Assembly: GCF_000371785.1 (NCBI RefSeq)
Contig: NZ_AQUI01000002.1
Span: forward strand, 5,133,352 to 5,197,351
Direction of reading: 5' to 3'
Origin: Actinopolyspora halophila DSM 43834
GTDB lineage: Bacteria > Actinomycetota > Actinomycetes > Mycobacteriales > Pseudonocardiaceae
DNA: 64,000 nucleotides
Part shown: in pieces, positions 7,682 through 17,508 of the stretch
Numbering within the stretch: the first letter of the stretch is position 1
Layout: every line of letters begins with the position of its first letter
Notes under the pieces: model-generated
What the model was told of the DNA's origin: nothing
The model's input: only the letters and a program-made list of their open reading frames with translations
The model's database searches: none
Position numbers and translations under genes: made by a program

Positions 7682-7740
7682 AGCGGAACCTCTCGCGGGC
7701 TCTCGCTGCGAGTTGCCCCGACATCGGCCAGTAACGATCA
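7682..7740 (+). repeat. Half copy of the class 1 intergenic palindrome
   Basis: Left half of the class 1 repeat (GCGGAACCTCTCGCGGGC onward), diverging after CCCCGACATCGG. It sits 3' of the 71-aa gene in the same orientation. Confidence 0.7.
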
Positions 7741-7832
7741 CATCGGAGCGAGCGGACACAGCGGAGCCCACTGTGGCCGGACCAACCGGTCCGCGGGCGC
7801 ACCGGAACGACTCCGAGCAGCGGACCGGCCCG

Positions 7833-8816
7833 TCAGTGACGGCCCTCGCGCCAGTACCCCATGAAGGCCACCGAGGTGCGCGGAACCCCGTACTGGTTGA
7901 CCGTCATCCTGCGCAGACGCTTGATCACCCCGGCCTCACCGGCGAGCCAGCCGTAGAGCTCACCGCTTTCCACGTCGACGCGCTCCCGCGCCGGGGCCTC
8001 CGGGACCTCCCAGAGCGGGCAGCTGTCCACGTCCACGTCCTCCAGGGACGCGGAGCGGGACGAGGCGAGCTCGTCCGGCTCCCCGTGTCCGCCGCACAAC
8101 TCCCGCAGCGCCTCGTCCAGGGCGCCCTCCAGCAGCGAGCCGTGCTCCCGCGCGCTGGCCGCGTTCCTGGGAAGCCACCGGACCTCCACCCCGCTCGGAA
8201 CCTCCCAGTCCTGGACGTCGTCCTCGGTCGGGATCTCCAGGCAGGCGATGCCGCACGCTCCCGCGGGCAGGGACTCGAGGATGGCCCCCACCGCGGGGAT
8301 GGCGGTCTCGTCCCCGGCCAGCAGCAACCGCCGGGCCGTGGCGGGCGGGCACCACTCGCACCCCCACATGCGCCCGGTTCCGGGGCGGTCCGGTCCGAGC
8401 AACGCCACCCGGTCCCCCGGTCGGGCGGAAGCGGCCCAGTTGGACGCGGGCCCTCCCGAGTCCTCCTCGGACCCGTGCAGCACGAAGTCGATGTCGATCT
8501 CCGCCCGGGACGGGCGGAAGGCACGCACCGTGTAGGTCCGCATCGTGGGCCGCGTCTCCTCCGGCATCGCCTGCCACTCGGCGTACCAGTCCCGGCCCAT
8601 CGGGACGTCGGCGACGGTCCGTCCCGGTTGGGGCAGCATCAGCTTGATGCGCTGGTCGGCCCCGCCCGCCCCGAAGGCACGCAGGCACTCGCCCGCGACC
8701 GTCACGCGCACGAAACTCGGGCTCAACCGCTTCCGAGCGACCACCTCGACGGTGTAGACCCGGTACTCGGGCTTCTGCTCGTTACGCCGAGCCGTGTGTT
8801 CGAGCGCAGTGGTCAT
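7833..8816 (-). CDS. Siderophore-interacting protein (ferric-siderophore reductase, SIP family)
   Basis: A 327-residue flavoprotein of the ViuB/SIP family, which releases iron from imported ferric siderophores in the cytoplasm by reduction. The FAD-binding barrel is seen in RTYTVR (residues 93-98) and GPASNWA (122-128). The C-terminal half has the NAD(P)-type LLLAGDETAIPAVGAILESLP. Good ribosome site AAGGGGAG before the ATG. An IdeR/DmdR-like iron box lies about 115 bp upstream, so expression is expected only under iron limitation. It may process the desferrioxamine-type siderophore made by the operon at the left edge; no permease is adjacent. Confidence 0.88.
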   Translation of the reverse strand: MTTALEHTARRNEQKPEYRVYTVEVVARKRLSPSFVRVTVAGECLRAFGAGGADQRIKLMLPQPGRTVADVPMGRDWYAEWQAMPEETRPTMRTYTVRAFRPSRAEIDIDFVLHGSEEDSGGPASNWAASARPGDRVALLGPDRPGTGRMWGCEWCPPATARRLLLAGDETAIPAVGAILESLPAGACGIACLEIPTEDDVQDWEVPSGVEVRWLPRNAASAREHGSLLEGALDEALRELCGGHGEPDELASSRSASLEDVDVDSCPLWEVPEAPARERVDVESGELYGWLAGEAGVIKRLRRMTVNQYGVPRTSVAFMGYWREGRH

Positions 8817-8930
8817 GGGCTCTCCCCTTCTCGCACGAGCGGGCTTATGAAGATTCGCGATGCGGTTGTCCCGGGTGGCCGAACAACCGAACGAACCACC
8901 CGATCGAGCTCTACCGATCCGATCTACGGG

Positions 8931-8949
8931 TAAGGTTAGCCTATACTTA
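8931..8949. promoter_or_regulatory. IdeR/DmdR iron box
   Basis: TAAGGTTAGCCTATACTTA matches the actinobacterial iron-box consensus TTAGGTTAGGCTAACCTAA at 14 of 19 positions. It lies upstream of the siderophore-interacting protein gene (minus strand), where iron-loaded DtxR-family repressor would block transcription. Both sides of the spacer 8817-9110 could be affected. Confidence 0.7.
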
Positions 8950-9110
8950 AGCTTCTGACGACAGTAGTACAGGAGGCGTCACGTCACAGCCGGACGAGAC
9001 GTACTCGGCCCGGCCGGGTAACCACCCCGGACCCGTCGGGAACCACGCGCGGGTTCGGCGCGTCCCAGGTACGAACGACCAACGACGGCTACGACGGGAG
9101 TGCTCGCCTC

Positions 9111-9824
9111 ATGTACGTGGAGGACACCGGTTCCGGCGACGGCGACATCCGCATCGACGTGGACGGCGCGGAGTACACCGCCGAGGCCAACTACGACCTG
9201 GACGGGAACGGGGTGGACGAGACCGTGGCCGTGCTCACCGACGACGGCTACCTCGCCTACACCGACTCGGACTCCGACGGCGAGGCCGACGTCATGCGCT
9301 CCGTCGACGAGCGGGGCAACGTCGTGGAACGCGCTCGTTTCGACGAGGCCTCCGGGGGGTGGGTGCCCGAGCGACCCGGCGGTTCGGCCGATCCGGACCC
9401 GCGGGACGACGCCGCGGGACGACCGATGGTGGTGGACACTCCCCGGGGCGACCGGGAGGTGGGGCCTCCGACCGAGGACACCAACAACGACGGCAGGCCG
9501 GACACGACGATCGTCGACACCGACGGCGGGCAGATGCTGGTCACCGATGTGAACGGGGACGGAGCCGCGGACCAGATGGTCCGGATCAACGACTCCGGCG
9601 AGGTGACCGTCGCCAAGCACACCGGTGACGGCGAGTGGACCGTGGTCGACCAGGGCCGCTTCGACGGCAGCGGGCAGCACGCCTCCGGGCGGACGGAGAC
9701 CCCGGTCACCGGCGCCGAGGACTGGCTGTGGGAGCCCAACGAGCACGCGGAGTCGAAGTCGTCGGCGCACCGGAACCCGGACACCGGGAAAACCGACCCG
9801 GCGAGCGACTCCTTCTGGGGCTGA
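9111..9824 (+). CDS. Asp-rich calcium-loop repeat protein (DUF6802-like)
   Basis: A 237-residue acidic protein of the DUF6802 type found in Pseudonocardiales. It contains at least four D-x-[DN]-x-[DN]-G-x-x-D loops (DLDGNGVDE, DSDSDGEAD, DTNNDGRPD, DVNGDGAAD), the pattern of EF-hand-like or FG-GAP calcium-binding repeats, separated by short beta-prone segments. No signal peptide is seen. The C-terminal part contains EDWLWEPN and ends in SFWG. Role unknown; structural calcium binding is inferred. Monocistronic. Confidence 0.7.
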   Translation: MYVEDTGSGDGDIRIDVDGAEYTAEANYDLDGNGVDETVAVLTDDGYLAYTDSDSDGEADVMRSVDERGNVVERARFDEASGGWVPERPGGSADPDPRDDAAGRPMVVDTPRGDREVGPPTEDTNNDGRPDTTIVDTDGGQMLVTDVNGDGAADQMVRINDSGEVTVAKHTGDGEWTVVDQGRFDGSGQHASGRTETPVTGAEDWLWEPNEHAESKSSAHRNPDTGKTDPASDSFWG

Positions 9825-10242
9825 GCACGAGCTGCCCCGAAGTGTTCGTGAATACGATTACCGCCCGCCCGACATCACCAAACCTCGAGAACAAAAATGT
9901 GACCCGAAACACAGCAGAATTCGGTTGAAACGCTCCGCGAAGCGGAGGCCCGAACCGGTCGCATCCCGGATGGGCCGGAAAACATGGCGCGAAAGCGGGC
10001 AACGACACGCGAATTTCGCGGATCCCGCTCAACTGAATCGATTCCCTTATCGTTCCTGTGAGGGAAGCGACAACGCTGATCTCCGTAAACGCAGGCCCAT
10101 CCGGTTAGTCTCGGTGCATCCACTTCGCAGCTCCGCCCGGAAATTCCGGGCGGAGCGATGCATTCCTTGAAAGCGCCGTCGGCCGGTGCGCCGACGGAAC
10201 GAAGAATCCGGGCTGAGGCGCCCAGTCAGGAGACACGACGCG
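9825..10242. other. 418-bp spacer upstream of pckG with two hairpins
   Basis: Contains a near-perfect 13-bp-arm hairpin at 10130-10156 (GCTCCGCCCGGAA/TTCCGGGCGGAGC) and a second at 10176-10197 (CCGTCGG/CCGACGG). These lie in the probable 5' leader of pckG or terminate upstream transcription. No promoter could be assigned with confidence. Confidence 0.5.
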
Positions 10243-12072
10243 ATGACCGCTCTGACCATCCCCGGTCTCGACCAGGCACCCGTGAATCACGAACGCCTGC
10301 TGTCATGGGTACGCGAGGTCGCGGAACTGACCACGCCCGAACAGGTCGTGTGGTGCGACGGGTCCCAGGAGGAATGGCAGCGTCTGACGGACCGACTGGT
10401 CGAGGCCGGCACCTTCAAGCGACTGGACGAGTCGAAGAAGCCCAACTCGTTCTGGACCGCCTCCGACCCCAGTGACGTCGCCCGCGTCGAGGAGCGCACG
10501 TTCATCTGCTCGCGCGACAAGGCCGACGCGGGCGTGACGAACAACTGGATGCCCCCGGAACAGATGAAGGCCACCATGACCGAGCTCTACCGGGGCTGCA
10601 TGCGTGGTCGGACGATGTACGTGGTCCCGTTCTGCATGGGCCCGGTCGAGGCGGACCCGCCGCGCCTGGGCGTGGAGATCACCGACTCCGAGTACGTGGT
10701 GGTCTCCATGCACATCATGACGCGGATGGGCGACCGGGTGCTGGAGCGGTTCGCCGAGGACAGCGACGCGGAGTTCGTGCCCGCGCTGCACTCGGTCGGC
10801 GCCCCGCTCGAGCCCGGCCAGCAGGACGTCCCGTGGCCGTGCAACGAGACCAAGTACATCACGCACTTCCCCGAGGAACGCCTGATCTGGAGCTTCGGCT
10901 CCGGATACGGCGGCAACGCGCTGCTCGGCAAGAAGTGCTACTCCCTGCGGATCGCCTCGGCCATGGCCCGTGACGAGGGCTGGCTGGCCGAGCACATGCT
11001 GATCCTGAAGCTGATCTCGCCGGAGAACGCGGTCTACTACGTGGCGGCCGCCTTCCCGTCGGCCTGCGGCAAGACCAACCTGGCGATGCTCGAGCCGACC
11101 ATCCCCGGCTGGAGGGTCGAGACCCTCGGCGACGACATCGCGTGGATGCGCTTCGGTGAGGACGGCAGGCTCTACGCCGTCAACCCCGAGGCCGGTTTCT
11201 TCGGTGTCGCGCCGGGCACCAACTGGAACACCAACCCCAACGCGATGCGCACCGTCGAGAAGGGCAACTCCATCTTCACCAACGTCGCGCTCACCGACGA
11301 CGACGACGTGTGGTGGGAGGAGATGGAGGGCGAGCCCACGCACCTGACCGACTGGAAGGGCCGGGACTGGACCCCCGACTCCGACGAGAAGGCCGCCCAC
11401 CCCAACTCGCGCTACTGCACTCCGATGTCGCAGTGTCCGATCCTGGCCCCGGAGTGGGACGACCCGCAGGGTGTTCCGATCTCGGCCATCCTCTTCGGCG
11501 GACGCCGCAAGACCACGATCCCGCTGGTCAACGAGGCCTTCGACTGGCAGCACGGCGTGTTCATGGGGGCCACGCTGTCCTCCGAGAAAACCGCGGCCGC
11601 CGCGGGCAAGGTCGGCGAGGTCCGGCGCGACCCGATGGCGATGCTGCCGTTCATCGGCTACAACGTCGGGGACTACTTCCAGCACTGGGTCAACATGGGC
11701 AAGGAGGCCGACGCCTCCAAGATGCCGAGCATCTACTACGTGAACTGGTTCCGCAGGGACCCGTCCGGCGAGAAGATCGTCTGGCCCGGTTTCGGCGAGA
11801 ACTGCCGCGTGCTCAAGTGGATCGTGGACCGGCTCGAGGGCAAGGCTGCCGCGGAGGAGACCTCCATCGGCCGGGTCCCCACGGCCGAGCAGCTCGACCT
11901 GAGCGACCTCGACGCCACCCGCGAGGAGATCGAGCAGTCGCTGGAGGTGGACCGCTCCGAGTGGCGCGCGGAGCTTCCGCTGATCGAGGAATGGTTCGAC
12001 ACCATCGGCGACGCCCTGCCCACTTCGATGCGTGACGAGCTGGAGGCTCTCAAGCAGCGCGTCGGCGAGTGA
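10243..12072 (+). CDS. pckG: Phosphoenolpyruvate carboxykinase (GTP)
   Basis: A 609-residue GTP-dependent PEP carboxykinase that converts oxaloacetate and GTP to PEP, GDP and CO2, the entry step of gluconeogenesis. The P-loop with its reactive cysteine is at residues 270-279 ([11 protein letters not shown]275), and [13 protein letters not shown] follows shortly after. Further on, NWFRRDPSG and [14 protein letters not shown] are typical of the family. Length equals that of mycobacterial PckA. I chose ATG 10243 with AGGAG about ten bases upstream; an ATG 57 bp earlier would add non-conserved residues. Followed by a strong terminator; monocistronic. Confidence 0.97.
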   Translation: MTALTIPGLDQAPVNHERLLSWVREVAELTTPEQVVWCDGSQEEWQRLTDRLVEAGTFKRLDESKKPNSFWTASDPSDVARVEERTFICSRDKADAGVTNNWMPPEQMKATMTELYRGCMRGRTMYVVPFCMGPVEADPPRLGVEITDSEYVVVSMHIMTRMGDRVLERFAEDSDAEFVPALHSVGAPLEPGQQDVPWPCNETKYITHFPEERLIWSFGSGYGGNALLGKKCYSLRIASAMARDEGWLAEHMLILKLISPENAVYYVAAAFPSACGKTNLAMLEPTIPGWRVETLGDDIAWMRFGEDGRLYAVNPEAGFFGVAPGTNWNTNPNAMRTVEKGNSIFTNVALTDDDDVWWEEMEGEPTHLTDWKGRDWTPDSDEKAAHPNSRYCTPMSQCPILAPEWDDPQGVPISAILFGGRRKTTIPLVNEAFDWQHGVFMGATLSSEKTAAAAGKVGEVRRDPMAMLPFIGYNVGDYFQHWVNMGKEADASKMPSIYYVNWFRRDPSGEKIVWPGFGENCRVLKWIVDRLEGKAAAEETSIGRVPTAEQLDLSDLDATREEIEQSLEVDRSEWRAELPLIEEWFDTIGDALPTSMRDELEALKQRVGE

Positions 12073-12119
12073 GGCGGTGTTCATCCACCGTCTTCCCGGG
12101 GTAGGCCCACCTCGGTGGT

Positions 12120-12158
12120 CGTGCGGGCATTCCGCGATCTCCTCGGAATGCCCGCACG
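12120..12158 (+). terminator. pckG terminator
   Basis: Perfect 15-bp arms (CGTGCGGGCATTCCG and its complement) with a 9-nt loop, 48 bases after the pckG stop. The rest of 12073-12484 shows no gene; its end carries the promoter and leader of the small membrane protein gene. Confidence 0.8.
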
Positions 12159-12484
12159 ACTTATCACGGAGTGTATTCTTATTTGAAGTCAATCTCCGCA
12201 ACTCACTCCTCCGAGTGAAACCTTGATCGATGCTTTCAGCAAGCGGAATCACCCGATCCGAGGTTTCGCGCGGATATTTCCGCGAACTCGCGAAATTTTC
12301 CGCCGATCCGAACCGAAATGCGTGGGGGAGAACCGCTCAGCAGCGGTGACCGGCCGTTCGGACGGCGTAAGAATACTCAGCGTCAACGAGTGAGATTTGG
12401 TTGGCAGGGCCCGCCTGCCGCGGGGCACACTCAACGCGTCCGATAAACCGGAAAGACTGCGCAACACACCCGAGGAGGTGTGTC

Positions 12485-12751
12485 ATGGTTGATCTGGCCA
12501 CGGTCGCACTCGCCCTGATCGCGCTGCTGGCGATCTGGTTGTTCCTGCGGGGAACGGACGACGGCAGGTTCTCCCGGAAGAAGGGACCGCCCTCCGGAAG
12601 GGGCGCCGGGGAGAACTCCCGGCAGCGATCCGACTCCCGTGAATCACGCGGCCCGGGGTTGTACCGCTCCATGCTGCTGCTGTCCCAGCGCCGGTCCGAG
12701 CAGGAACGCGGACCGGACGAACGGCACGGCACAACCGGCCGCTCGCCCTGA
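12485..12751 (+). CDS. Small single-TM protein
   Basis: An 88-residue protein with one N-terminal membrane helix (VDLATVALALIALLAIWLFL, residues 2-21) followed by a charged, Ser/Arg/Gly-rich cytoplasmic-type tail predicted to be disordered. Start supported by GAGGAGGTG just upstream. No recognisable family. Convergent with the ABC transporter genes. Confidence 0.65.
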   Translation: MVDLATVALALIALLAIWLFLRGTDDGRFSRKKGPPSGRGAGENSRQRSDSRESRGPGLYRSMLLLSQRRSEQERGPDERHGTTGRSP

Positions 12752-12782
12752 CGTCACTGTCCGATGTCGGGGCACCCGCTCG
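12751..12782 (-). repeat. Relic of the class 1 intergenic palindrome
   Basis: Contains GATGTCGGGGCACCCGCT, matching the core and adjoining arm of the class 1 repeat in minus orientation. It lies between the small membrane protein stop and the ABC ATPase stop. Confidence 0.55.
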
Positions 12783-12815
12783 GCGATCGCCCAACGACGA
12801 GCCGAGCGGAGCACA

Positions 12816-13577
12816 TCAGTCCTCCGGCGCAGCGTGCGTCGGATTCAGCACCCTGGCGAGGAACCCGCGAGTGCGCTCCTGCTGCGGCGCCCCGATGACG
12901 TCGGCCGGTGCGCCCTGCTCGACGATGACTCCGCCGTCCATGAACAGCACGCGGTCGGCCACCTCCCGCGCGAACTGCATCTCGTGGGTGACCACCAGCA
13001 TCGTCATCCCCTCGTCGGCCAGCCTGCGCATCACCCCGAGCACGTCCCCGACCAGTTCGGGGTCCAGCGCCGAGGTCGGCTCGTCGAACAGCATCACGTC
13101 CGGGTCCATCGCCAGGGCGCGAGCTATCCCGGCGCGCTGCTGCTGCCCGCCCGACAACCGCCCGGGCATGGAACCGGCCTTGTCCTCCAGCCCGACCTTG
13201 CGCAGGTTCTCCCCGGCCACGGACTCGGCCTTGTCCCGGTCCCGCTTGAGCACCTTGCGCTGGGCCACGGTGAGGTTGTCCAGCACCGACAGGTGCGCGA
13301 ACAGGTTGAACTGCTGGAAGACCATCCCGATGCGCGCCCGGGCCGCGTCGATGTCCGTGTCCGGGTCGGTGAGATCCGCCCCGTCCACGACGATCCTGCC
13401 CGCGGTGGGCTGCTCCAGCAGGTTGACGCAGCGCAGGAAGGTGGACTTGCCCGAGCCGGAGGGCCCGATCACGCAGACCACCTCACCGGCCTCGACCCGC
13501 TGGTCGACCCCGCCGAGCACTTCCAGCTGCCCGAAGGACTTGCGCAGCCCCGATATGTCGATCTTGACGTCGCTCAT
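12816..13577 (-). CDS. Polar amino acid ABC transporter, ATP-binding protein
   Basis: A 253-residue ABC ATPase of the GlnQ/HisP family. Walker [10 protein letters not shown] (residues 38-46), Q-loop [17 protein letters not shown] (about 85-101), signature LSGGQQQ (141-147), Walker [13 protein letters not shown] (about 161-172). The ATG overlaps the permease stop (ATGA), so this is the third gene of an SBP-permease-ATPase operon. The expected substrate is a polar amino acid such as glutamate, glutamine or arginine. Confidence 0.92.
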   Translation of the reverse strand: MSDVKIDISGLRKSFGQLEVLGGVDQRVEAGEVVCVIGPSGSGKSTFLRCVNLLEQPTAGRIVVDGADLTDPDTDIDAARARIGMVFQQFNLFAHLSVLDNLTVAQRKVLKRDRDKAESVAGENLRKVGLEDKAGSMPGRLSGGQQQRAGIARALAMDPDVMLFDEPTSALDPELVGDVLGVMRRLADEGMTMLVVTHEMQFAREVADRVLFMDGGVIVEQGAPADVIGAPQQERTRGFLARVLNPTHAAPED

Positions 13578-14407
13578 GACTTGCTCCCCTGTCCACCGTC
13601 GGGGCCGAACCTGCGCTCCAGGCGCTGCTGCAGGACTCCCAGCGGGATCGTGATCACCAAATAGCACAGCCCGACGACCAGGATCGAGGTCATGCCCGTA
13701 TAAGTGGTCAGAGCCGACCTGCCGAACTGGGTCAGCTCCTGCTGCTCCAGCTGCGCACCCAGCACGAAGGCCAGCGAGGAGTCCTTGGTCAGCAGGATCA
13801 GCTCGTTGGTCAGCGGCGGCAGGATGATCCGGAAGGCCTGCGGGATGACGATGGTCATCGTCGCGCGGGCGTGCGACATCCCCAGGGAGCGCGCCGCCTC
13901 GAGCTGTCCGCCCGGCACCGCCTTGATCCCCGCGCGGATCGTCTCGGCCATGTAGGCCGAACCGACGATCCCCAGCGAGAGCATGATGGTGATGTTGCGG
14001 TTGAGGTCGACGTCCTCGAAGGCCGTGGGGAGGCCGATCCCCACGGACAGGAACACCAGCAGCGCGGGCAGTCCGCGGAAGAACTCGATGTAGGCGCCCG
14101 AGATCCAGCGGTACGGCCCCACCGAGGACATCCGCATCAGGGCCAGCACGAGCGCCAGCCCGAGACCGAAGACGAAGCCCAGCGCGGTGTAGACCGCCGT
14201 GTTCACCAGCGCCGTGGTGACCACGGTGGGGAACATGGACCGCGCGACCTCGAGGTTGAAGAAGGTCTCCTGGATCTTCCCCCAGTCGGCCAGCAGGGCG
14301 GCCACGACCACGATCAGGACCAGGGCCACGTACTGCGCACCGCGCCCCAGTTTGGCGCGCTTGCGCTTGCTCATCCCGCTCTTGGCGGGGCGAGGTTCTA
14401 CTGCCAT
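13574..14407 (-). CDS. Polar amino acid ABC transporter, permease
   Basis: A 277-residue HisM/GlnP-type permease with a basic N-terminal tail ([13 protein letters not shown]) and about five membrane helices. The EAA-type loop is seen in [27 protein letters not shown] (about residues 166-192), which contacts the ATPase. The ATG follows GGAG. Coupled to the ATPase gene by a 4-nt overlap; separated from the binding protein gene by 104 bp carrying two hairpins. Confidence 0.92.
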   Translation of the reverse strand: MAVEPRPAKSGMSKRKRAKLGRGAQYVALVLIVVVAALLADWGKIQETFFNLEVARSMFPTVVTTALVNTAVYTALGFVFGLGLALVLALMRMSSVGPYRWISGAYIEFFRGLPALLVFLSVGIGLPTAFEDVDLNRNITIMLSLGIVGSAYMAETIRAGIKAVPGGQLEAARSLGMSHARATMTIVIPQAFRIILPPLTNELILLTKDSSLAFVLGAQLEQQELTQFGRSALTTYTGMTSILVVGLCYLVITIPLGVLQQRLERRFGPDGGQGSKS

Positions 14408-14429
14408 CGAGACTCCAGGGCAGTCGTGG

Positions 14430-14505
14430 CGGGCCGGGCGCGGTTCACGCCCGGCCCGTCGGATACGGGCTCAGCGAGTACGGCCGGTTCCGCCGCGGCG
14501 GAACC
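14430..14505 (-). terminator. Two hairpins between binding protein and permease genes
   Basis: A hairpin with 11-bp arms (14430-14458, CGGGCCGGGCG/CGCCCGGCCCG) and the perfect 20-bp palindrome GGTTCCGCCGCGGCGGAACC (14486-14505) lie between the two genes. Such intercistronic structures commonly cause partial termination or protect the upstream mRNA, so the binding protein is made in excess over the membrane parts. Confidence 0.55.
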
Positions 14506-14511
14506 GAGAGC

Positions 14512-15315
14512 TCACTCCTCCGCGGGCGCGAATCCGAACCACTTCTCGTGCAACCGGTCGTAGGTTCCGTCCTGCTTGGCCCGGGCGAGCACCTCGTCGA
14601 TCTTCTCGCGGAGCTCGTCGCTGCCGCTCTCCACCCCGAAGCCGTAGGACTCGCTGGTGTCGAACTTCTTGGACATCTCGTAGTCCGGGTTCTGCTGCAC
14701 GAAGTCGCGGAGCACGAAGTCGTCGGCGATCACGGCGTCGATCTGCCCGTTCTGCAGCGCCGGGTACAGCAGCCCCAGGTCCGCGTACTGCTTGATCGTG
14801 ATGCCCTTCGGCTTGGCGTGCTCCTTGGCGTACTGCTCGCCGGTGGTGCCCTTCTGGTAGCCCACCGTCTTGCCCTCGAGCTGGTCCAGGCTGTTCACCC
14901 CGGAGTCCTTCGGCACGAGCAGCGCCTGGGTGGCCTGGAAGTACGGCTCGGAGAAGTCGAAGTTCTCCTTGCGCACATCGGTGATCGTTATCGCCGAGGC
15001 GGCGATGTCGCAGTTGCCGACGTTGAGCGCCTGGCCGGACTGGATGGTCTCGAACGGAGCGGTGGTGACTTCCTGCGGGACGCCGAGGTCCTCGGCCACC
15101 AGGTCGATCAGCGCCATGTCGAAGCCGACGATCTCGCCGTCCTTCCTGGACTCGAACGGCTCGTACGGCGGGTTGGTGCAGGTGGTCAGTTGGCCCTGCT
15201 TCACCAGCGGAACGCCCTTGGCCTCGCCACCGCCGCTGCCGCAGCCCGCCACTGCCGCGACCAGTGCGAGCGCGGGCAGCACGGCCGCCGCTCTCCACAT
15301 CGTCCGACGCGCCAC
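14512..15315 (-). CDS. Polar amino acid ABC transporter, substrate-binding lipoprotein
   Basis: A 267-residue family 3 solute-binding protein. Signal peptide with lipobox VAGC (Cys25) followed by a GSGGG linker, so it is a membrane-anchored lipoprotein. The binding fold shows TTCTNPPYEPFES...DIAASAITITDVRKENFDFSEPY, typical of glutamate/glutamine/polar amino acid receptors. GTG start preceded by GAGGAGTGAC. First gene of the operon. Confidence 0.92.
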   Translation of the reverse strand: MARRTMWRAAAVLPALALVAAVAGCGSGGGEAKGVPLVKQGQLTTCTNPPYEPFESRKDGEIVGFDMALIDLVAEDLGVPQEVTTAPFETIQSGQALNVGNCDIAASAITITDVRKENFDFSEPYFQATQALLVPKDSGVNSLDQLEGKTVGYQKGTTGEQYAKEHAKPKGITIKQYADLGLLYPALQNGQIDAVIADDFVLRDFVQQNPDYEMSKKFDTSESYGFGVESGSDELREKIDEVLARAKQDGTYDRLHEKWFGFAPAEE

Positions 15316-15709
15316 AGTGTCACTCCTCCTCGACGGGAATCCGGATGCTGGGATACTGCCATCCGCCGGGACCATCGGAAATGGCCTCACGTGTTTCGAT
15401 CACGTCAACTTCACTCGGAAGTATGACAGTCACACAACGAGTGAACACACAGCGCTTTCCCGATTGGGTTGGTCACTCAACCGACGCCGCGCGAGATCGA
15501 GTTCAGCGGCCGCGATAGCGGCCAATACGATACCCCTCCTCCGAACAGGTGAAGCGACGAGGGGTTGAAATCCATCACCAAGAGTGACCAGGACCGTTCA
15601 CGAGAACCGGTCCTCCCGTCCGGGCTCGGCTTTCGCCGCCGGAGGTGCCCCGACGACGCGGACACGCCCCTCCCGAGCGGAGGAAACCACCGCCCGCGGG
15701 CGCGGAGGC
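15316..15709. other. 394-bp spacer: promoter region of the ABC operon, no gene seen
   Basis: Holds the minus-strand promoter region of the amino acid transporter operon and the 3' end of the M20 peptidase transcript. A small hairpin GGACCG/CGGTCC occurs near 15592-15615. No convincing open frame or regulator site. Confidence 0.4.
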
Positions 15710-17134
15710 TCACTTCCGCGCGTGCGCGTCGAGCACGTAGGCCACGGCGCTGGTCACCCTGGCCGCGTAGTCGAGGTCCAGGGACTCGTCCGGCACGTGG
15801 GCGTTGCTGCGCGGCCCCAGCGCTCCGGTGACCACGAACTGCGCCTCCGGGTAGCGCTCGTGCAGCAGCCCCATGAACGGAATCGAACCACCGAGCCCCA
15901 TGGAGCGCCAGCCCGCGCCGAACACCTCGGCACTGGCCTCGTCCAGCGCCTCGCTCAACCAGGGAGCCGTCTCGGGCGCGTTGAAGCCCCGCCCCGCTTC
16001 CTCGTGGTCGAACTCGACCTCGGCCCCGTAGGGAACGTCCCGCTCCAGCGTCGAGCGCACGGCGCGCAGCGCCGCGTCCGGGTCGGCGGTGGGCGGCAGC
16101 CGGAAACTCAGGTCGAGCGTGGTCCGGGAGCGCAGCACGTTGCCCGCCTCCGCCGGATGCGGCAGACCGTCCGCGCCGATCACGGTCAGCGTGGGGCGCC
16201 ACCAGTTGTTCAGGGCCAGCTCGGCCTCGTCCTCGTGCACCATCCGCATCCCCTGCGGCAGCTCCACCGAGCCGCGCACCAGCCCCGGCGCCGCCTCGAC
16301 TCCCGCGCGCGCCTCCGCGGCGCGGCTGTCCGGGATCCGCACGTTCAGCTCCGGCAGCAGGATCTCCCCCGTCGCCGAGTCCTCCAGCCGATCCAGCAGT
16401 TGACGGGCTATCCGGAAGGAGTCGGGGACCAGCCCGCTCGCCGCCCCCGAGTGCTGCCCGGTCTCGAGCACCTTGACGGTCAGGTTCACCTGCACCATGC
16501 CGCGCAGCGAGGTGGTCAGCCAGAGCCGCTCGTAGTCCCCGCCACCGGAGTCCAGGCACACCACCAGACCGATCCGGCCCAGCCGTTCGGAGAGGTGGTC
16601 CAGATAGGCGGGCAGATCGGGACTGCCGGACTCCTCGCCCGTCTCCAGCAGCAGCACGCAGCGCGGATGCCGACCGCCCTGCGAGCGCAGGGCCTCGATC
16701 GCCGTCACGGCGGCGTAGCCGGAGTAGCCGTCGTCCACCGAGCCGCGCCCGTAGAGCCTGCCCTCGTGCACCACCGGCTCCCACGGGCCGAGTCCCGCGG
16801 ACCAGCCGTCCATCGGAGGTTGCTTGTCCAGGTGCCCGTACAGCAGCGCGGTCTCGGCCGAGCCGTCCGAAGCGTCGCCCGTGGCCGGGACGTCCACGAG
16901 CAGCAGCGGGCTGCGCCCGGGCAACCGCACGACCTCCGTGCCGGCCCCGGTGAGGCCACGGGCCTCGATCCACTCCCGCACGTGCCCGATCGCCGAGTCC
17001 AGGTGGCCGTTGGCCTCCCACTCGGGGTCGAAGCCGGGGGAGACGGCTGGTATCTCGACCAACCGGGAGAGGCTGGACACCACGGAGGAGTCCCACTGCT
17101 GACGAACGAAGGTGTTAACTGCTGCGCGGTCCAC
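15710..17134 (-). CDS. M20-family metallopeptidase (dipeptidase)
   Basis: A 474-residue zinc peptidase of the M20/ArgE/DapE group, probably a cytoplasmic dipeptidase. Metal-site motifs are in place: YGHLDKQP (H101, D103), GRGSVDDGYSG (D134 bridging region) and LLETGEESGSPDL (catalytic Glu167/Glu168). The lid domain and the C-terminal His region (MGLGGSIPFM) are present. Start set at the GTG giving VDRAAVNTFVRQQW; the longer frame upstream runs through a class 1 repeat and is not credible. With the amino acid transporter next to it, a role in peptide nitrogen use is likely. Confidence 0.88.
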   Translation of the reverse strand: MDRAAVNTFVRQQWDSSVVSSLSRLVEIPAVSPGFDPEWEANGHLDSAIGHVREWIEARGLTGAGTEVVRLPGRSPLLLVDVPATGDASDGSAETALLYGHLDKQPPMDGWSAGLGPWEPVVHEGRLYGRGSVDDGYSGYAAVTAIEALRSQGGRHPRCVLLLETGEESGSPDLPAYLDHLSERLGRIGLVVCLDSGGGDYERLWLTTSLRGMVQVNLTVKVLETGQHSGAASGLVPDSFRIARQLLDRLEDSATGEILLPELNVRIPDSRAAEARAGVEAAPGLVRGSVELPQGMRMVHEDEAELALNNWWRPTLTVIGADGLPHPAEAGNVLRSRTTLDLSFRLPPTADPDAALRAVRSTLERDVPYGAEVEFDHEEAGRGFNAPETAPWLSEALDEASAEVFGAGWRSMGLGGSIPFMGLLHERYPEAQFVVTGALGPRSNAHVPDESLDLDYAARVTSAVAYVLDAHARK

Positions 17135-17171
17135 ACCGCGATCGTAGAGAGTGCGCGGCTTGACCTGCTCG

Positions 17172-17300
17172 GGTGGTTCCGTGGGGGAACCTCGGTCGGG
17201 GTCTCGCTGCGGGTGCCCCGACATCGGGTAGCGACCTACACAACGTCGGGGCCGTCCTCGCGAGACCCGAGACCGAGAACCCCCGGCGGCGCCGATTGAT
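17172..17300 (+). repeat. Class 1 intergenic palindrome (copy with variant arms)
   Basis: Long imperfect hairpin. Core CCCCGACATCGGGTAGC...CCTACACAACGTCGGGG is nearly identical to the other copies, but the outer arms are CTCGGTC/GACCGAG where other copies have CTCTCG/CGAGAG: both sides changed together. It lies upstream of the M20 gene. A further decayed class 2 element (containing GGCAAGGCGCCGACTCAC) follows at about 17380-17425. Confidence 0.8.
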
Positions 17301-17508
17301 CGGGCGGTGACAAGCGGCTGCGCCACTTACCCGCCGACCGACCCAGCTGAGCGGGCACTCACCCCATCCGGCCGCTACTCGAGGGGCCCTCCAACGCTGG
17401 CAAGGCGCCGACTCACATGATGGTTGCCCGGCCGGCTCAGCAAAGTTCCGTTATGAGTTCGTATTCCCACTGTCCGGGAAAGGACAGCTCCCCGTCGGGT
17501 GGGCGAGC

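Noticed and set aside
10303-12252. A 649-codon minus-strand open frame over pckG
   Set aside because: Antisense shadow caused by high third-position GC; low-complexity Arg/Gly/Val/His content and no family.
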